DNA of 64,000 nucleotides from Rhodobacteraceae bacterium S2214 (GTDB taxonomy: Bacteria; Pseudomonadota; Alphaproteobacteria; Rhodobacterales; Rhodobacteraceae). The stretch covers positions 3,263,501 through 3,327,500 of the forward strand of contig CP081161.1 of the NCBI GenBank assembly GCA_025141675.1, given 5' to 3'. The notes beneath the pieces are model-generated. The model was not told the origin of the DNA and ran no database searches. It saw only the letters and a list, made by a program, of their open reading frames with translations. The translations under genes and the position numbers were made by a program. Shown piece by piece: positions 8,916 through 19,061 of this stretch. The stretch's first letter is position 1, and each line of letters opens with the position of its first letter.

Positions 8916-9109
8916 GTCATGTCCTGTCTGTCTTGGCGCGCGTGGGCGCAATCGTCTAGCTCCGTCATGGGCGAACACCCTTAAGAAAGACGGAATCCCG
9001 TTGTAACCTGCCGCCCATGTCCCATATTTAAATGAACAACTCAAGAACCGCTGTTGCGGCAAACGGACGCTTTTGTCCTTTGATCCATCCACCGATAAGG
9101 AAAACCTGC

Positions 9110-10527
<1,418 letters not shown>

Positions 10528-10531
<4 letters not shown>

Positions 10532-11013
10532 CCCAAATACTGGCTGCAAGCGCGCGTGAACCTGTGACGTGGGGCACGGTGCTGCTTGCAGCGCTGTTCA
10601 CTTGGGTTGGGACGTCCGGCTGCGGGTGGGCGTTGTTGACGATTGGATCGGCGTTGGTCGAAGTTTTGGCGTTTGAGCCTGCGCAGGTCTCAGCGATCCT
10701 TCAAACCATTGATTTTGTGGCGGTCGTTGTCTTTGCTTTGATGCTATCTGGTGTTGTCAGCTGGATTCCGTTGATCGTCCTGACGCCAATTGTAAAAGCG
10801 CTGGCCAACGCCGATCATGATAAACCGCTTGTCGGTGCAGGGATCGGGATTGTGGCGGGTGCTGCGACAGCGCTTATCCTATTTGGGAATGATTTCCCGG
10901 GAGATGAAATGGTCCTGCTCGGCATAGCTGTCGGGGCCATCGTGGGGGCGACCAATATGGCGGTTTTGCGGTGGTTACGAAAGCGAGCGGCGAAGGAGGC
11001 CCCCCAGAAATAG
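10528..11013 (+). CDS. hypothetical integral membrane protein
   Basis: I do not recognise a named family. From a TTG at 10528 that overlaps the tldD stop (TTGA), the product has 161 residues with four or five likely membrane helices: AALFTWVGTSGCGWALLTIG, IDFVAVVVFALMLSGVVSWI, a Gly/Ala-rich GIGIVAGAATALILFG, and LLGIAVGAIVGATNMAV. It ends in a basic tail (RWLRKRAAKEAPQK). A GTG at 10564 is an alternative start. The overlap suggests coupling with tldD, but this gives no function. Confidence 0.6.
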
Positions 11014-11104
11014 TGGGGCAAATTGCCTTAAATTGTTCATATCCCGTTAAGAAGTTGGCCGTAACACTAGAGGTGTAGCAAACGGAGAACGAGACATTGG
11101 AGAC

Positions 11105-12229
11105 GTGACACCTTCCACTCACCCCCCACTCCCACCCACCACGGAAGACGATTCTTTTCACCGTCTCCGTTTGCTGCGATCCCGACGCGTTGGCATCGCA
11201 ACCTACCGCCGCCTGATCCGCGAACATGGCACGGCGGTGGACGCGTTACGGGCATTACCAGATGTCGCACGTGCGGCAGGTGTGACGGATTACCAAATCT
11301 GCCCTGAAGCCGTGATCAACGCAGAACTGCGCGCAGGCAAAGCCGCAAGCGCCACGCTGTTAACGGAAGACCACCCTGATTACCCAGCCACGCTGCTGGA
11401 AATCTCTGACGCGCCGCCATTGTTATGGACAATGGGGCAAACCGCATTGTTACGGCGGCCTATGGTCGCACTTGTGGGTGCGCGCAACGCGTCATCCTTG
11501 GGCACACGCATGGCCAAAGCGCTGGCAGCGGGGCTATCTGAGGCGGGTATCGTTGTCGTTTCAGGGTTGGCGCGCGGCATCGACACCGCGGCACACCTAA
11601 GCAGCTTACAGAACGGAACAATTGCGGTGCAGGCTGGCGGGGTCGATACAGTGTACCCCGTTGAGAACGCGAAACTCGCCAGCGACATCGCCAAACAGGG
11701 ACTGCGGATTTCGGAAATGCCGATTGGCATGCAACCGCACGCCCGCCATTTCCCAACGCGAAACCGGATCATTTCCGGTTTGTCGTCTGCTGTCGTTGTG
11801 GTCGAAGCCGCCGCAAAATCGGGCAGCTTGATCACAGCCCGCAATGCTTTGGATCAAGCGCGTGACGTTCTTGCGGTGCCCGGCCACCCTTTTGATGCGC
11901 GGGCGGCAGGGTGCAATATGTTGATCAGAGACGGCGCGCTTTTGGTACGATCCGCGCAAGATATCATTGACGCAATAGCAACGCTCGCCCCGCAGCAAGC
12001 AGATCTTCCGTTGGAAACGCCAATCGAAAAACCATCGCGCAGCTTGCGGGAAACGGCCGCGCTGCACAGTCAAATCCTATCGCGTTTGGGACCATCGCCG
12101 GTCGCGGAAGATCAGCTTATCCGTGATCTTCAAACTGCGCCGACGACCATCGCACCCGTGATTATGGACCTCGAACTGGACGGCAAAATCACCCGTCATG
12201 CAGGCGGCCTTTTGGCACGTGTTGATTGA
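11105..12229 (+). CDS. dprA: DNA-processing protein DprA
   Basis: Binds incoming single-stranded DNA and loads RecA during natural transformation. The 374-residue protein has the Rossmann-like core with GARNASSLGTRMAKALA, SGLARGIDTAAH, and the PTRNRIISGLS and GSLITARNALDQ motifs. A C-terminal winged-helix segment (about residues 315-370) is present. The start is GTG 11105, eight bases after a GGAG-type site. It stands between tldD and topA; dprA next to topA is a widespread arrangement. Confidence 0.95.
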   Translation: MTPSTHPPLPPTTEDDSFHRLRLLRSRRVGIATYRRLIREHGTAVDALRALPDVARAAGVTDYQICPEAVINAELRAGKAASATLLTEDHPDYPATLLEISDAPPLLWTMGQTALLRRPMVALVGARNASSLGTRMAKALAAGLSEAGIVVVSGLARGIDTAAHLSSLQNGTIAVQAGGVDTVYPVENAKLASDIAKQGLRISEMPIGMQPHARHFPTRNRIISGLSSAVVVVEAAAKSGSLITARNALDQARDVLAVPGHPFDARAAGCNMLIRDGALLVRSAQDIIDAIATLAPQQADLPLETPIEKPSRSLRETAALHSQILSRLGPSPVAEDQLIRDLQTAPTTIAPVIMDLELDGKITRHAGGLLARVD

Positions 12230-12387
12230 CCTTCAGAATTCCCCCTAGATAAATTCAGCACTTTTCAACTACTTGATGGTCAAGAAAAAGGGATTGCGCT
12301 TGTCTCGAAACCTGCGCATTGACATTCAGTCATGCGCCCCCACATCTTGCGCAGACCTTGCGTAACTCGTTATTTGACAGGAATTTC

Positions 12388-15033
12388 ATGCCAGTCGTCG
12401 TCGTCGAATCCCCTGCTAAGGCAAAGACAATCAACAAATATTTAGGCAACGACTATACCGTTCTTGCCTCTTTTGGGCATGTCCGTGACTTGCCGCCCAA
12501 AGACGGATCAGTCGATCCGGACGATGATTTTGCGATGAAATGGGAAATCGCAAGCGACAGCAAAAAGCATATTAAGGCGATTGTTGACGCATTGAAGACC
12601 GACAACGAACTGATCCTCGCGACCGACCCCGACCGCGAAGGTGAAGCGATTTCCTGGCATTTGACCGAGGCGTTGACCGCAAAGAAAGCGATCAAAAAAG
12701 ACACGCCAGTGTCCCGCGTTGTGTTTAACGCCATCACCAAAGCCGCCGTGACCGATGCGATGAAGAACCCGCGTCAGGTTGATGTGCCGTTGGTCGACGC
12801 CTATCTCGCGCGCCGTGCTTTGGATTATTTGGTGGGCTTTAAGTTGTCGCCAGTATTGTGGCGCAAATTGCCAGGCGCTAAATCAGCGGGCCGTGTGCAA
12901 TCCGTGACACTGCGGATCATCGTCGAACGCGAAATGGAAATCGAAGTTTTCCGCGCGCAAGAATACTGGTCCGTCAAAGCGGTGTTGCAAACGCCACGCG
13001 GTCAGACATTCGAAGCACGACTGACGACGCTTGCGGGCGACAAGCTCGATAAATTTTCGATTGAAAATGAAACGCAGGCGGAAATGGCCGTTCAGGCGAT
13101 CAATTCGCGCGATTTGGTCGTCAAATCTGTCGAGGCGAAACCCGGTTCGCGTAACCCGTCGCCCCCGTTTATGACGTCGACCTTGCAGCAAGAAGCGTCG
13201 CGCAAATTTGGCATGGGCGCCAAGCAAACGATGTCTGTTGCGCAACGTTTGTACGAGGCCGGTTTGATCACATACATGCGGACCGATGGCATCGACATGG
13301 CGCCTGAAGCGGTCGCTGGCGCACGCGACGCGATCAAGGCAAAATTCGGCGATAAATATCTACCCGAAAAGCCGCGCGTCTATAAAAACAAAGCGAAGAA
13401 CGCCCAAGAAGCGCACGAATGTGTGCGCCCGACTGATTTGATGGTCGACACGGCTGCTGCGAAAATCGTCGATTCGGATCAACGAAAGCTTTACGATCTG
13501 ATCTATAAACGGACGATTGCGTCCCAGATGGAAGCCGCGAAATTCGAACGCACGGCCGTCGATATTGGTAGCGACGACGGTCAGGTTGTGCTGCGTGCCA
13601 ACGGCCAAGTCATGGTGTTTGACGGGTTTATCGCCGTTTACGAAGAAGGTCGCGACGACGCGGTTGTCGATGATGATGACAAGCGCCTGCCGCAAATTCA
13701 CGAAGGCGAAAAAGCTGTCAAAGAGACGGTCACGCCCGAGCAACATTTCACCCAACCGCCGCCCCGCTATACCGAGGCGACGCTGGTGAAGCGGATGGAA
13801 GAACTGGGCATCGGCCGCCCGTCGACCTACGCGTCCATTGTGACCACGATTCAGGATCGCGGGTATGTTGAAAAAGACAAAATCCGCCTGATTCCGCAGG
13901 ATAAAGGACGATTGGTGACGGCGTTCCTATCGAACTATTTCCGCAAATATATCGGCTATGATTTCACCGCCGATCTGGAAAACCAGTTGGACGAAGTCAG
14001 CGCAGGCAACGGCGACTACAAGAAGGTTCTTGCGAACTTCTGGCGCGATTTCTCTGCCGCGATTGGCGAAACCTCAGAGCTGCGGATAACCGAAGTTCTT
14101 GAAAAAATTAACGAAGTTCTGGAACCGCATTTGTTCCCGCCTGAAGAAGACGGGTCCGATCCGCGTGCGTGTAAGAATTGCGGCGTTGGTCGGCTGTCGA
14201 TGCGCACTGCGCGGTCGGGCGGCGCTTTCATCGGGTGTTCTAATTATCCGGAATGCCGATACACCCGCCCATTTGGCCCACCGAATCCGGAAGCAGAAGC
14301 ATCCGCAATTCCGCCTGACGGAAAACTGTTGGGCGAAGATGCAGGTGATGAGATCCGTGTGTTCAAAGGCCGGTTTGGCCCGTATGTACAGCGTGGTCCC
14401 GTGACTGAAGAGAACAAGAAACCGCCGCGGACAGGTGTGCCCGAGGGATGGAACCCCGAAGAGATCGACCTGGCCGACGCGGTGAAATTGCTGGAACTGC
14501 CCCGTTTGATCGGCGAACACCCTGAAGATGGCGTAAATGTTTGGGCGAATTTAGGCCGGTACGGACCGTATCTGAAACATGCTGAAAACACGTCGTTTAG
14601 AGGCGGGACCAACGCAAATCTGCCCACGATTGATGACGTCTGGACTGTCGGCATGAACCACGCCGTGCAATTGTTGGCCGAAAAGAAAGCGTCACGTGGC
14701 AACCGCGGGAAAGCCGCGACACCGATCCGCGAGCTTGGCGATCACCCAGAGGCAGGCGGTCCGGTTAATATTTATGACGGCAAATACGGTCCTTACGTGA
14801 AATGGGAAAAGATCAACGCGACGATCCCCGACACGATTGATCCGGCTGATCTGACGTTGGCGCATGCGGTTGATTTGCTTGATGAACGGGCTGCGAAGTC
14901 TGGCAAAACCATCAAAAAGAAAGCAGCGCCAAAGAAGAAGGCCGCTGCGAAGAAACCAGCCGCGAAGAAAAAGCCTGCAGCAAAGAAACCGGCGGCGAAG
15001 AAGCCCGCTGCGAAGAAAAAAGCAGCTGACTGA
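12388..15033 (+). CDS. topA: DNA topoisomerase I
   Basis: Relaxes negative supercoils. The 881-residue protein starts with the Toprim domain (VVVVESPAKAKTINKYLG; DPDREGEAISWHL) and has the active-site Tyr296 in LITYMRTDG. One clear four-cysteine zinc segment follows (CKNCGVGRLS ... CSNYPEC), then repeated topo C-terminal units with FGPYVQ, YGPYLKH and YGPYVKWEK. The last 35 or so residues are an Ala/Lys/Pro tail of KK-PAAKK repeats, common in alphaproteobacterial TopA and probably DNA binding. I chose ATG 12388 since the upstream open frame has no similarity. Confidence 0.97.
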   Translation: MPVVVVESPAKAKTINKYLGNDYTVLASFGHVRDLPPKDGSVDPDDDFAMKWEIASDSKKHIKAIVDALKTDNELILATDPDREGEAISWHLTEALTAKKAIKKDTPVSRVVFNAITKAAVTDAMKNPRQVDVPLVDAYLARRALDYLVGFKLSPVLWRKLPGAKSAGRVQSVTLRIIVEREMEIEVFRAQEYWSVKAVLQTPRGQTFEARLTTLAGDKLDKFSIENETQAEMAVQAINSRDLVVKSVEAKPGSRNPSPPFMTSTLQQEASRKFGMGAKQTMSVAQRLYEAGLITYMRTDGIDMAPEAVAGARDAIKAKFGDKYLPEKPRVYKNKAKNAQEAHECVRPTDLMVDTAAAKIVDSDQRKLYDLIYKRTIASQMEAAKFERTAVDIGSDDGQVVLRANGQVMVFDGFIAVYEEGRDDAVVDDDDKRLPQIHEGEKAVKETVTPEQHFTQPPPRYTEATLVKRMEELGIGRPSTYASIVTTIQDRGYVEKDKIRLIPQDKGRLVTAFLSNYFRKYIGYDFTADLENQLDEVSAGNGDYKKVLANFWRDFSAAIGETSELRITEVLEKINEVLEPHLFPPEEDGSDPRACKNCGVGRLSMRTARSGGAFIGCSNYPECRYTRPFGPPNPEAEASAIPPDGKLLGEDAGDEIRVFKGRFGPYVQRGPVTEENKKPPRTGVPEGWNPEEIDLADAVKLLELPRLIGEHPEDGVNVWANLGRYGPYLKHAENTSFRGGTNANLPTIDDVWTVGMNHAVQLLAEKKASRGNRGKAATPIRELGDHPEAGGPVNIYDGKYGPYVKWEKINATIPDTIDPADLTLAHAVDLLDERAAKSGKTIKKKAAPKKKAAAKKPAAKKKPAAKKPAAKKPAAKKKAAD

Positions 15034-15039
15034 ACATAA

Positions 15040-15059
15040 GGGGCCAGTGCGCTGGCCCC
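15040..15059 (+). terminator. perfect 8-base hairpin after topA
   Basis: GGGGCCAG-TGCG-CTGGCCCC, seven bases after the topA stop codon. There is no U-tract, so it is either a weak terminator or a 3' stabilising hairpin. Confidence 0.5.
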
Positions 15060-15143
15060 GCGCCTCTCGGGGATGTGACTGACCGTGCGTTGATCCTTTC
15101 CCGCGTTGTTCGTATCGCTTTGGAAAACAAAGCAGGATACAGC

Positions 15144-15686
15144 ATGACCTCGACATTTTTGAACCGTCGCACGTTGATTGCCGGCGTTGCCGCTACGCTG
15201 GCGACGCCCGCGTTGTCACAATCCGCGCCCCCAACGTCGCGCAATACCGCAAAATTCGTCGCGCAAAATTGGCAGGACCATTTTGATACGCTGGGTGTTG
15301 CGGCCATCGTTGCGGACACCCAAAGCCGCGCACTGCATTTCTGGAAGGGCGATGTATATCGTGTCTATCCAACGTCTGTTCCCGCCACAGATGAATTGAC
15401 CAAACGCGGGTACACCGAAATCGTTCGCAAACGGGTTGGTCCGGATTGGACCCCGACAGCGTCACAAAAGGAACGGTTCGGCTGGACATATATGCCGCCA
15501 GGTCCAGAAAACCCGCTGGGGACACATGCGATGTATCTGTCTTGGCCCGCCTATTTGATTCACGGGACACACGACACGCGCAAGATCGGACGCCCGTCTT
15601 CTGACGGATGTATCGGACTATATAATGAACAAATTGCTGATCTTTTTGCAATTACGCCAGTCGGAACGCAGGTCCGTGTGATCTAG
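15144..15686 (+). CDS. L,D-transpeptidase (YkuD domain) with twin-arginine-like signal
   Basis: Periplasmic peptidoglycan cross-linking or lipoprotein-attaching enzyme of the YkuD family, 180 residues. The N-terminus MTSTFLNRRTLIAGVAATLA ends in ALSQS and looks like a signal peptide with a double arginine. Catalytic residues are His140 (IHGTHDTRKIG) and Cys156 in SSDGCIGLYN. The usual motif is SHGCxR; here Asp replaces His and Gly replaces Arg, which is unusual. The ATG 15144 is preferred to the upstream ATG 15075 because it begins the signal peptide. Confidence 0.88.
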   Translation: MTSTFLNRRTLIAGVAATLATPALSQSAPPTSRNTAKFVAQNWQDHFDTLGVAAIVADTQSRALHFWKGDVYRVYPTSVPATDELTKRGYTEIVRKRVGPDWTPTASQKERFGWTYMPPGPENPLGTHAMYLSWPAYLIHGTHDTRKIGRPSSDGCIGLYNEQIADLFAITPVGTQVRVI

Positions 15687-15690
15687 CCGG

Positions 15691-15708
15691 ATTGCAACCG
15701 GTTGCAAT
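15691..15708. promoter_or_regulatory. LacI/GalR-like operator before the CoA transferase genes
   Basis: ATTGCAACCGGTTGCAAT is a perfect 18-base palindrome with a central CG. Its core GCAACCGGTTGC fits the general LacI/GalR-family pattern GNAANCGNTTNC. It lies 83 bases before the subunit A start and just after the transpeptidase stop. A repressor of the LacI family probably binds here, but no such gene is in the window. Confidence 0.6.
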
Positions 15709-15790
15709 AATTTACGCTGCACCGCCGCATTTCATTGACTCCATGTTCACGTAACGGCATCAACGCTGTGAACAACGGGAGAGGCTTGGC

Positions 15791-16486
15791 ATGAAGAAGA
15801 TTTACCCCAACGCGGCGGCAGCCCTTGATGGGTTATTGCACGACGGGATGTTTATTGCGGCGGGCGGCTTTGGCCTTTGCGGTATTCCAGAACTGTTGCT
15901 TGACGCGATCAAAGACGCAGGCACCAAGGATTTGACGTTTGCTTCGAACAACGCGGGCGTTGATGATTTTGGCATCGGCATTCTGCTGCAGACCCGTCAG
16001 GTCAAGAAGATGATCTCGTCATACGTCGGTGAAAACGCCGAATTCATGCGTCAATATTTGTCTGGCGAGCTGGAACTGGAATTCAATCCGCAAGGCACAT
16101 TGGCCGAACGGATGCGTGCTGGTGGCTGTGGAATTCCCGGATTTTACACCAAGACTGGTGTGGGCACCGTGATTGCCGAGGGCAAAGAGCACAAAGACTT
16201 CAATGGTGAGACATACATCATGGAAGAAGGCATCTTTGCTGATCTCGCGATCGTCAAAGCATGGAAAGCGGACGAAACGGGGAACCTGATCTTCCGTAAG
16301 ACTGCCCGCAACTTTAACCCGCCTGCTGCGATGTGCGGGAAGGTCTGTGTCGTTGAGGTTGAGGAAATCGTGCCAACAGGTTCGCTTGACCCCGATCACA
16401 TCCATTTGCCGGGCATCTATGTGCACCGGATTATTCAGGGCGATCACGAAAAACGGATCGAACAACGTACAGTGCGGGAGGCTTGA
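15791..16486 (+). CDS. 3-oxoacid CoA-transferase subunit A
   Basis: Alpha subunit of a two-subunit CoA transferase that moves CoA from succinyl-CoA or acetyl-CoA to a 3-oxoacid such as acetoacetate. The 231-residue protein has GGFGLCGIPELLLDAI near residue 23 and the AERMRAGGCGIPGFYTKTG segment typical of family I. A GGGAGAGG ribosome site precedes the ATG. It is followed after 3 bases by subunit B. The pair could serve ketone-body or polyhydroxybutyrate breakdown; the exact substrate (scoAB or atoDA type) cannot be told apart here. Confidence 0.93.
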   Translation: MKKIYPNAAAALDGLLHDGMFIAAGGFGLCGIPELLLDAIKDAGTKDLTFASNNAGVDDFGIGILLQTRQVKKMISSYVGENAEFMRQYLSGELELEFNPQGTLAERMRAGGCGIPGFYTKTGVGTVIAEGKEHKDFNGETYIMEEGIFADLAIVKAWKADETGNLIFRKTARNFNPPAAMCGKVCVVEVEEIVPTGSLDPDHIHLPGIYVHRIIQGDHEKRIEQRTVREA

Positions 16487-16489
16487 CCC

Positions 16490-17113
16490 ATGTGGGATCG
16501 TAACCAAATGGCCGCGCGCGCGGCTCAAGAACTTGAAGACGGCACATATGTGAACCTTGGCATCGGCATTCCGACGTTGGTGTCCAATTACATCCCCGAG
16601 GGGGTCGAAGTGACGTTGCAGTCTGAAAACGGCATGCTGGGCATGGGCCCGTTTCCGTTGGAAGCTGATATCGACGCCGACCTGATTAACGCGGGTAAGC
16701 AGACGATTACAGAACTGCCGCAAACAGCGTATTTCGATTCCTCGCAATCCTTTGGCATGATCCGCGGTGGCAAGATTGCGATGGCGATCTTGGGTGCGAT
16801 GGAAGTTGCCGAGAATGGTGACCTCGCGAACTGGATGATTCCCGGCAAGCTGGTCAAAGGCATGGGCGGCGCGATGGATCTTGTCGCTGGCGTCGGTCGT
16901 GTTGTTGTTGTGATGGATCACACGAACAAACATGGTGACAGCAAGCTGCTGAAAGCCTGCACCTTGCCGTTGACTGGCCAAGGCGTTGTTGATCGGATCA
17001 TCACGAACCTTGGTGTACTAGATGTTGTCGAAGGCGGATTGCGGATCGTTGAATGCGCTGAAGGCGTATCAGAGGACGAACTGCGCGCCGCGACGGAAGC
17101 CGCTATCGTTTGA
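16490..17113 (+). CDS. 3-oxoacid CoA-transferase subunit B
   Basis: Beta subunit, 207 residues. The catalytic glutamate that forms the CoA thioester is Glu46 in [28 protein letters not shown] near residue 23 and GGAMDLVAG further on complete the family pattern. It starts 3 bases after subunit A and ends before a strong terminator, so the two genes form a bicistronic operon, probably controlled by the palindrome upstream. Confidence 0.94.
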   Translation: MWDRNQMAARAAQELEDGTYVNLGIGIPTLVSNYIPEGVEVTLQSENGMLGMGPFPLEADIDADLINAGKQTITELPQTAYFDSSQSFGMIRGGKIAMAILGAMEVAENGDLANWMIPGKLVKGMGGAMDLVAGVGRVVVVMDHTNKHGDSKLLKACTLPLTGQGVVDRIITNLGVLDVVEGGLRIVECAEGVSEDELRAATEAAIV

Positions 17114-17135
17114 GATCTGTTATATAGTGACAAAG

Positions 17136-17171
17136 AAAAGGCCGGGTCGCGTTATGCGATCCGGCCTTTTT
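17136..17171 (+). terminator. bidirectional terminator after CoA transferase genes
   Basis: AAAAGGCCGGGTCGC and GCGATCCGGCCTTTT form a 15-base stem (one G-T pair) with a GTTAT loop and a T-run. It lies between convergent genes and, having A and T runs on either side, would work for the lytic transglycosylase as well. Confidence 0.9.
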
Positions 17172-17210
17172 GCTTTCGGCGCGGTGTCCAACAGGTAAAA
17201 TCCTGCCTAT

Positions 17211-18032
17211 CTATCTGTTCGCGACCGCAAAGACGCATCCATCCGTCACAAGCTGCGGCGGCGTCTGACACAGTCCTTTTGCAACATTAAATGCGGCCAG
17301 TACCTTCGGCACGTAAGCCCGTGTTTCGGGATACGGCGGCACGCCGTTGTTGTCGCGCACAGCGCCTTCGCCAGCGTTATATCCGGCAAGCACCAAAATC
17401 GGGTCTTTATCAAAGTGCTCCATGAGCCACGCAAGATACGCGACACCTGCTTTGATATTTTCGGCTGGGTTCACGCGGTCTGTGACACCGAATCTTTCAG
17501 CCGTTGCTGGCATCAGCTGCATAAGACCAACGGCCCCAGCGTGGCTTTCTGCCTGCACCTTGCCCGCGCTTTCGATCGAAATGAGCGCAAGGACCAATGC
17601 AGGGGACACATCCGTTCCCACGGTTTCGCGCAAAATGGTTAAGCCGTGGGCCTGCGCGATGTTTTGTAATGTCTGCAAACGCGGGGCGGGCACGGAATTG
17701 CCGCCCGGAGGGTTGTTGATCAATTGCAGCGCAGGCTGCAAACGCCCCGGTCCGCTGTCAGAACGGGCAGGAGATATTGTCGACCAGAACCATTCCATCC
17801 CAGAACTGCGGGGCTGGGCCTGCGGTTGGGCGGATACGGCTGTACCTGCTGCGGCAGGCGTCGTCGGTGCACGTGGTGTCACCTGAACCCGAATCCGGTT
17901 CGATGCACCTGCGGTTGGCACCGTGACACGGCGAAACGTAAAGTCCGGTTGTAGGCGCTTTATCTCAGCCACCACGGGCCCTGTCGCACAAACAAGTGCA
18001 AGCGCCGCTGCGAAAGCGGTTCGAATATACAT
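17211..18032 (-). CDS. secreted lytic transglycosylase (SLT domain)
   Basis: Cleaves peptidoglycan glycan strands in the periplasm. The 273-residue precursor begins with a signal peptide (MYIRTAFAAALALVCATGPV). A linker rich in Pro, Ala and Thr leads into a C-terminal SLT domain of about 110 residues: ALISIESAGKVQAESHAGA with the catalytic Glu, then GLMQLMPATAERFGV and LAGYNAGEGAV. I chose the ATG 18032, preceded by an AGGA site at good spacing, over the upstream ATG 18068. It stands divergent from the tad pilins and might open the cell wall for the pilus, but that is inference. Confidence 0.92.
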   Translation of the reverse strand: MYIRTAFAAALALVCATGPVVAEIKRLQPDFTFRRVTVPTAGASNRIRVQVTPRAPTTPAAAGTAVSAQPQAQPRSSGMEWFWSTISPARSDSGPGRLQPALQLINNPPGGNSVPAPRLQTLQNIAQAHGLTILRETVGTDVSPALVLALISIESAGKVQAESHAGAVGLMQLMPATAERFGVTDRVNPAENIKAGVAYLAWLMEHFDKDPILVLAGYNAGEGAVRDNNGVPPYPETRAYVPKVLAAFNVAKGLCQTPPQLVTDGCVFAVANR

Positions 18033-18387
18033 TATGAATGTCCTGCCGACGTTTTTTATTCCTTCCAATCAAGCAACATTTGTTTTGTATTGCCAGCAAA
18101 ACGCAAACAATTGCCTAATTCGATTTGGATTGGACGCAAATGCGCAACGAACGCGCAAGCGCAATACATAAAAATTGCCCTATAATTCGTATCAAAACAT
18201 ATACTTACGTATAAATCTCAATTTTTTTGGGGGCTGCGCAAAATTGCACCAACCAAGACAAACTCTCGCCGCATTCCAACGTCAAAACTTACTCATCCAA
18301 AGCGGGGATCGAGCCAACAAGAGGCCGGCAAGATAAGATCCGCAGACGATAACTGAAAAACTAGCGACACCCTGAGGAGGGAATTTA
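18033..18387. other. 355-base AT-rich gap between transglycosylase and first pilin gene
   Basis: No gene is visible. The gap is much richer in A and T than its surroundings and must hold the divergent promoters. There is a TATAAT at 18181-18186, without a good -35 element at 17 bases, and a small palindrome ATACTTACGTAT near 18201. A GAGGAGGG ribosome site ends the gap, 6 bases before the pilin ATG. Confidence 0.5.
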
Positions 18388-18570
18388 ATGCTTAACTTTA
18401 TCAAAAACTTCCGCAACGACGAAGACGGCGCAGTAACAGTAGACTGGGTTGTTTTGACAGCTGCTATCGTTGCTCTCGGCCTGGTTGTCGGCAACGCAGT
18501 TTCAACTGGCGCGTCTACAAAAGCGACTACAATCGTTTCTGAAATGACTTCTTCCGGTACAACTCCTTAA
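18388..18570 (+). CDS. Flp/Fap type IVb pilin 1
   Basis: A 60-residue prepilin: short basic leader (MLNFIKNFRNDEDG), cleavage expected after Gly14, then hydrophobic helix AVTVDWVVLTAAIVALGLVV and a Thr/Ser-rich tail. Classic Flp pilins have Glu-Tyr at mature positions 5-6; here Asp-Trp stands there. A strong GAGGAGG site lies before the ATG and a terminator follows 48 bases after the stop, so this gene is probably transcribed alone and at high level, as expected of the major pilin. Confidence 0.88.
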   Translation: MLNFIKNFRNDEDGAVTVDWVVLTAAIVALGLVVGNAVSTGASTKATTIVSEMTSSGTTP

Positions 18571-18618
18571 TCTGGAGTTGACGTAGTCAGGGTCTACCTG
18601 ACTTCGCCACAAGAATTG

Positions 18619-18650
18619 AGGCCACACTGCAATCGTAGTGTGGCCTTTCT
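18619..18650 (+). terminator. terminator after pilin 1
   Basis: AGGCCACAC and GTGTGGCCT form a perfect 9-base stem with a 10-base loop followed by TTCTTCG. It separates pilin 1 from the second pilin and cpaB. Confidence 0.85.
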
Positions 18651-18800
18651 TCGTTTTCAGGGGCTCCGTTTTTCCCAAAAATGTCGAAAATGCGAATGAT
18701 TGCGAAACACCAAATCCCTGAAAATTCATAGGTTGGCCACGTTTGCGCCACATAAAGGGTTCAAGAAAGAAGCGGAAATTTAAGTGCGCGGAGCATCAAA

Positions 18801-18965
18801 ATGTTAAAATCGATCAAATCCTTCTGGAGCAACGAAGACGGCGCAATTACTGTCGACTGGGTTGTTTTGACCGCAGCGGCTGTTGCGCTATGCTTGCTGG
18901 TATTGTCGACAATTCAAACCGGCGCACTGACGACTATCGCCGCTATGTGGGCAAGCGCTGGCTAA
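18801..18965 (+). CDS. Flp/Fap type IVb pilin 2 (small gene)
   Basis: A 54-residue prepilin similar to pilin 1 in the same order: MLKSIKSFWSNEDG, then AITVDWVVLTAAAVALCLLV, and a shorter tail ending MWASAG. The first half matches pilin 1 closely, including the Asp-Trp pair after the cleavage glycine. A GCGGAG site precedes the ATG. The tail differs from pilin 1, lacks the Thr-rich end and contains a cysteine within the helix, suggesting a minor or specialised pilin. It probably shares a transcript with cpaB, 96 bases downstream. Confidence 0.85.
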   Translation: MLKSIKSFWSNEDGAITVDWVVLTAAAVALCLLVLSTIQTGALTTIAAMWASAG

Positions 18966-19061
18966 CTTTACTGTCGGCTGCGCAGGTGACAAAACGCGCA
19001 AAGCGGGACTTCGGGCAAGAGTCCACTTTGTGATACACAATAAAACCTTGAGGTAAATGAA

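Noticed and set aside
12319..12387. Extended N-terminus for topoisomerase I
   Set aside because: The extra residues have no similarity; ATG 12388 gives the standard start MPVVVVESPAKAKT.
14910..15033. Lys/Ala/Pro tail of topA taken as a frameshift or repeat insertion
   Set aside because: Such tails are common in alphaproteobacterial TopA and the reading frame is clean to the stop.
16019..16981. Open frame of 320 codons on the minus strand
   Set aside because: Antisense to both CoA transferase subunits, whose identity is certain.
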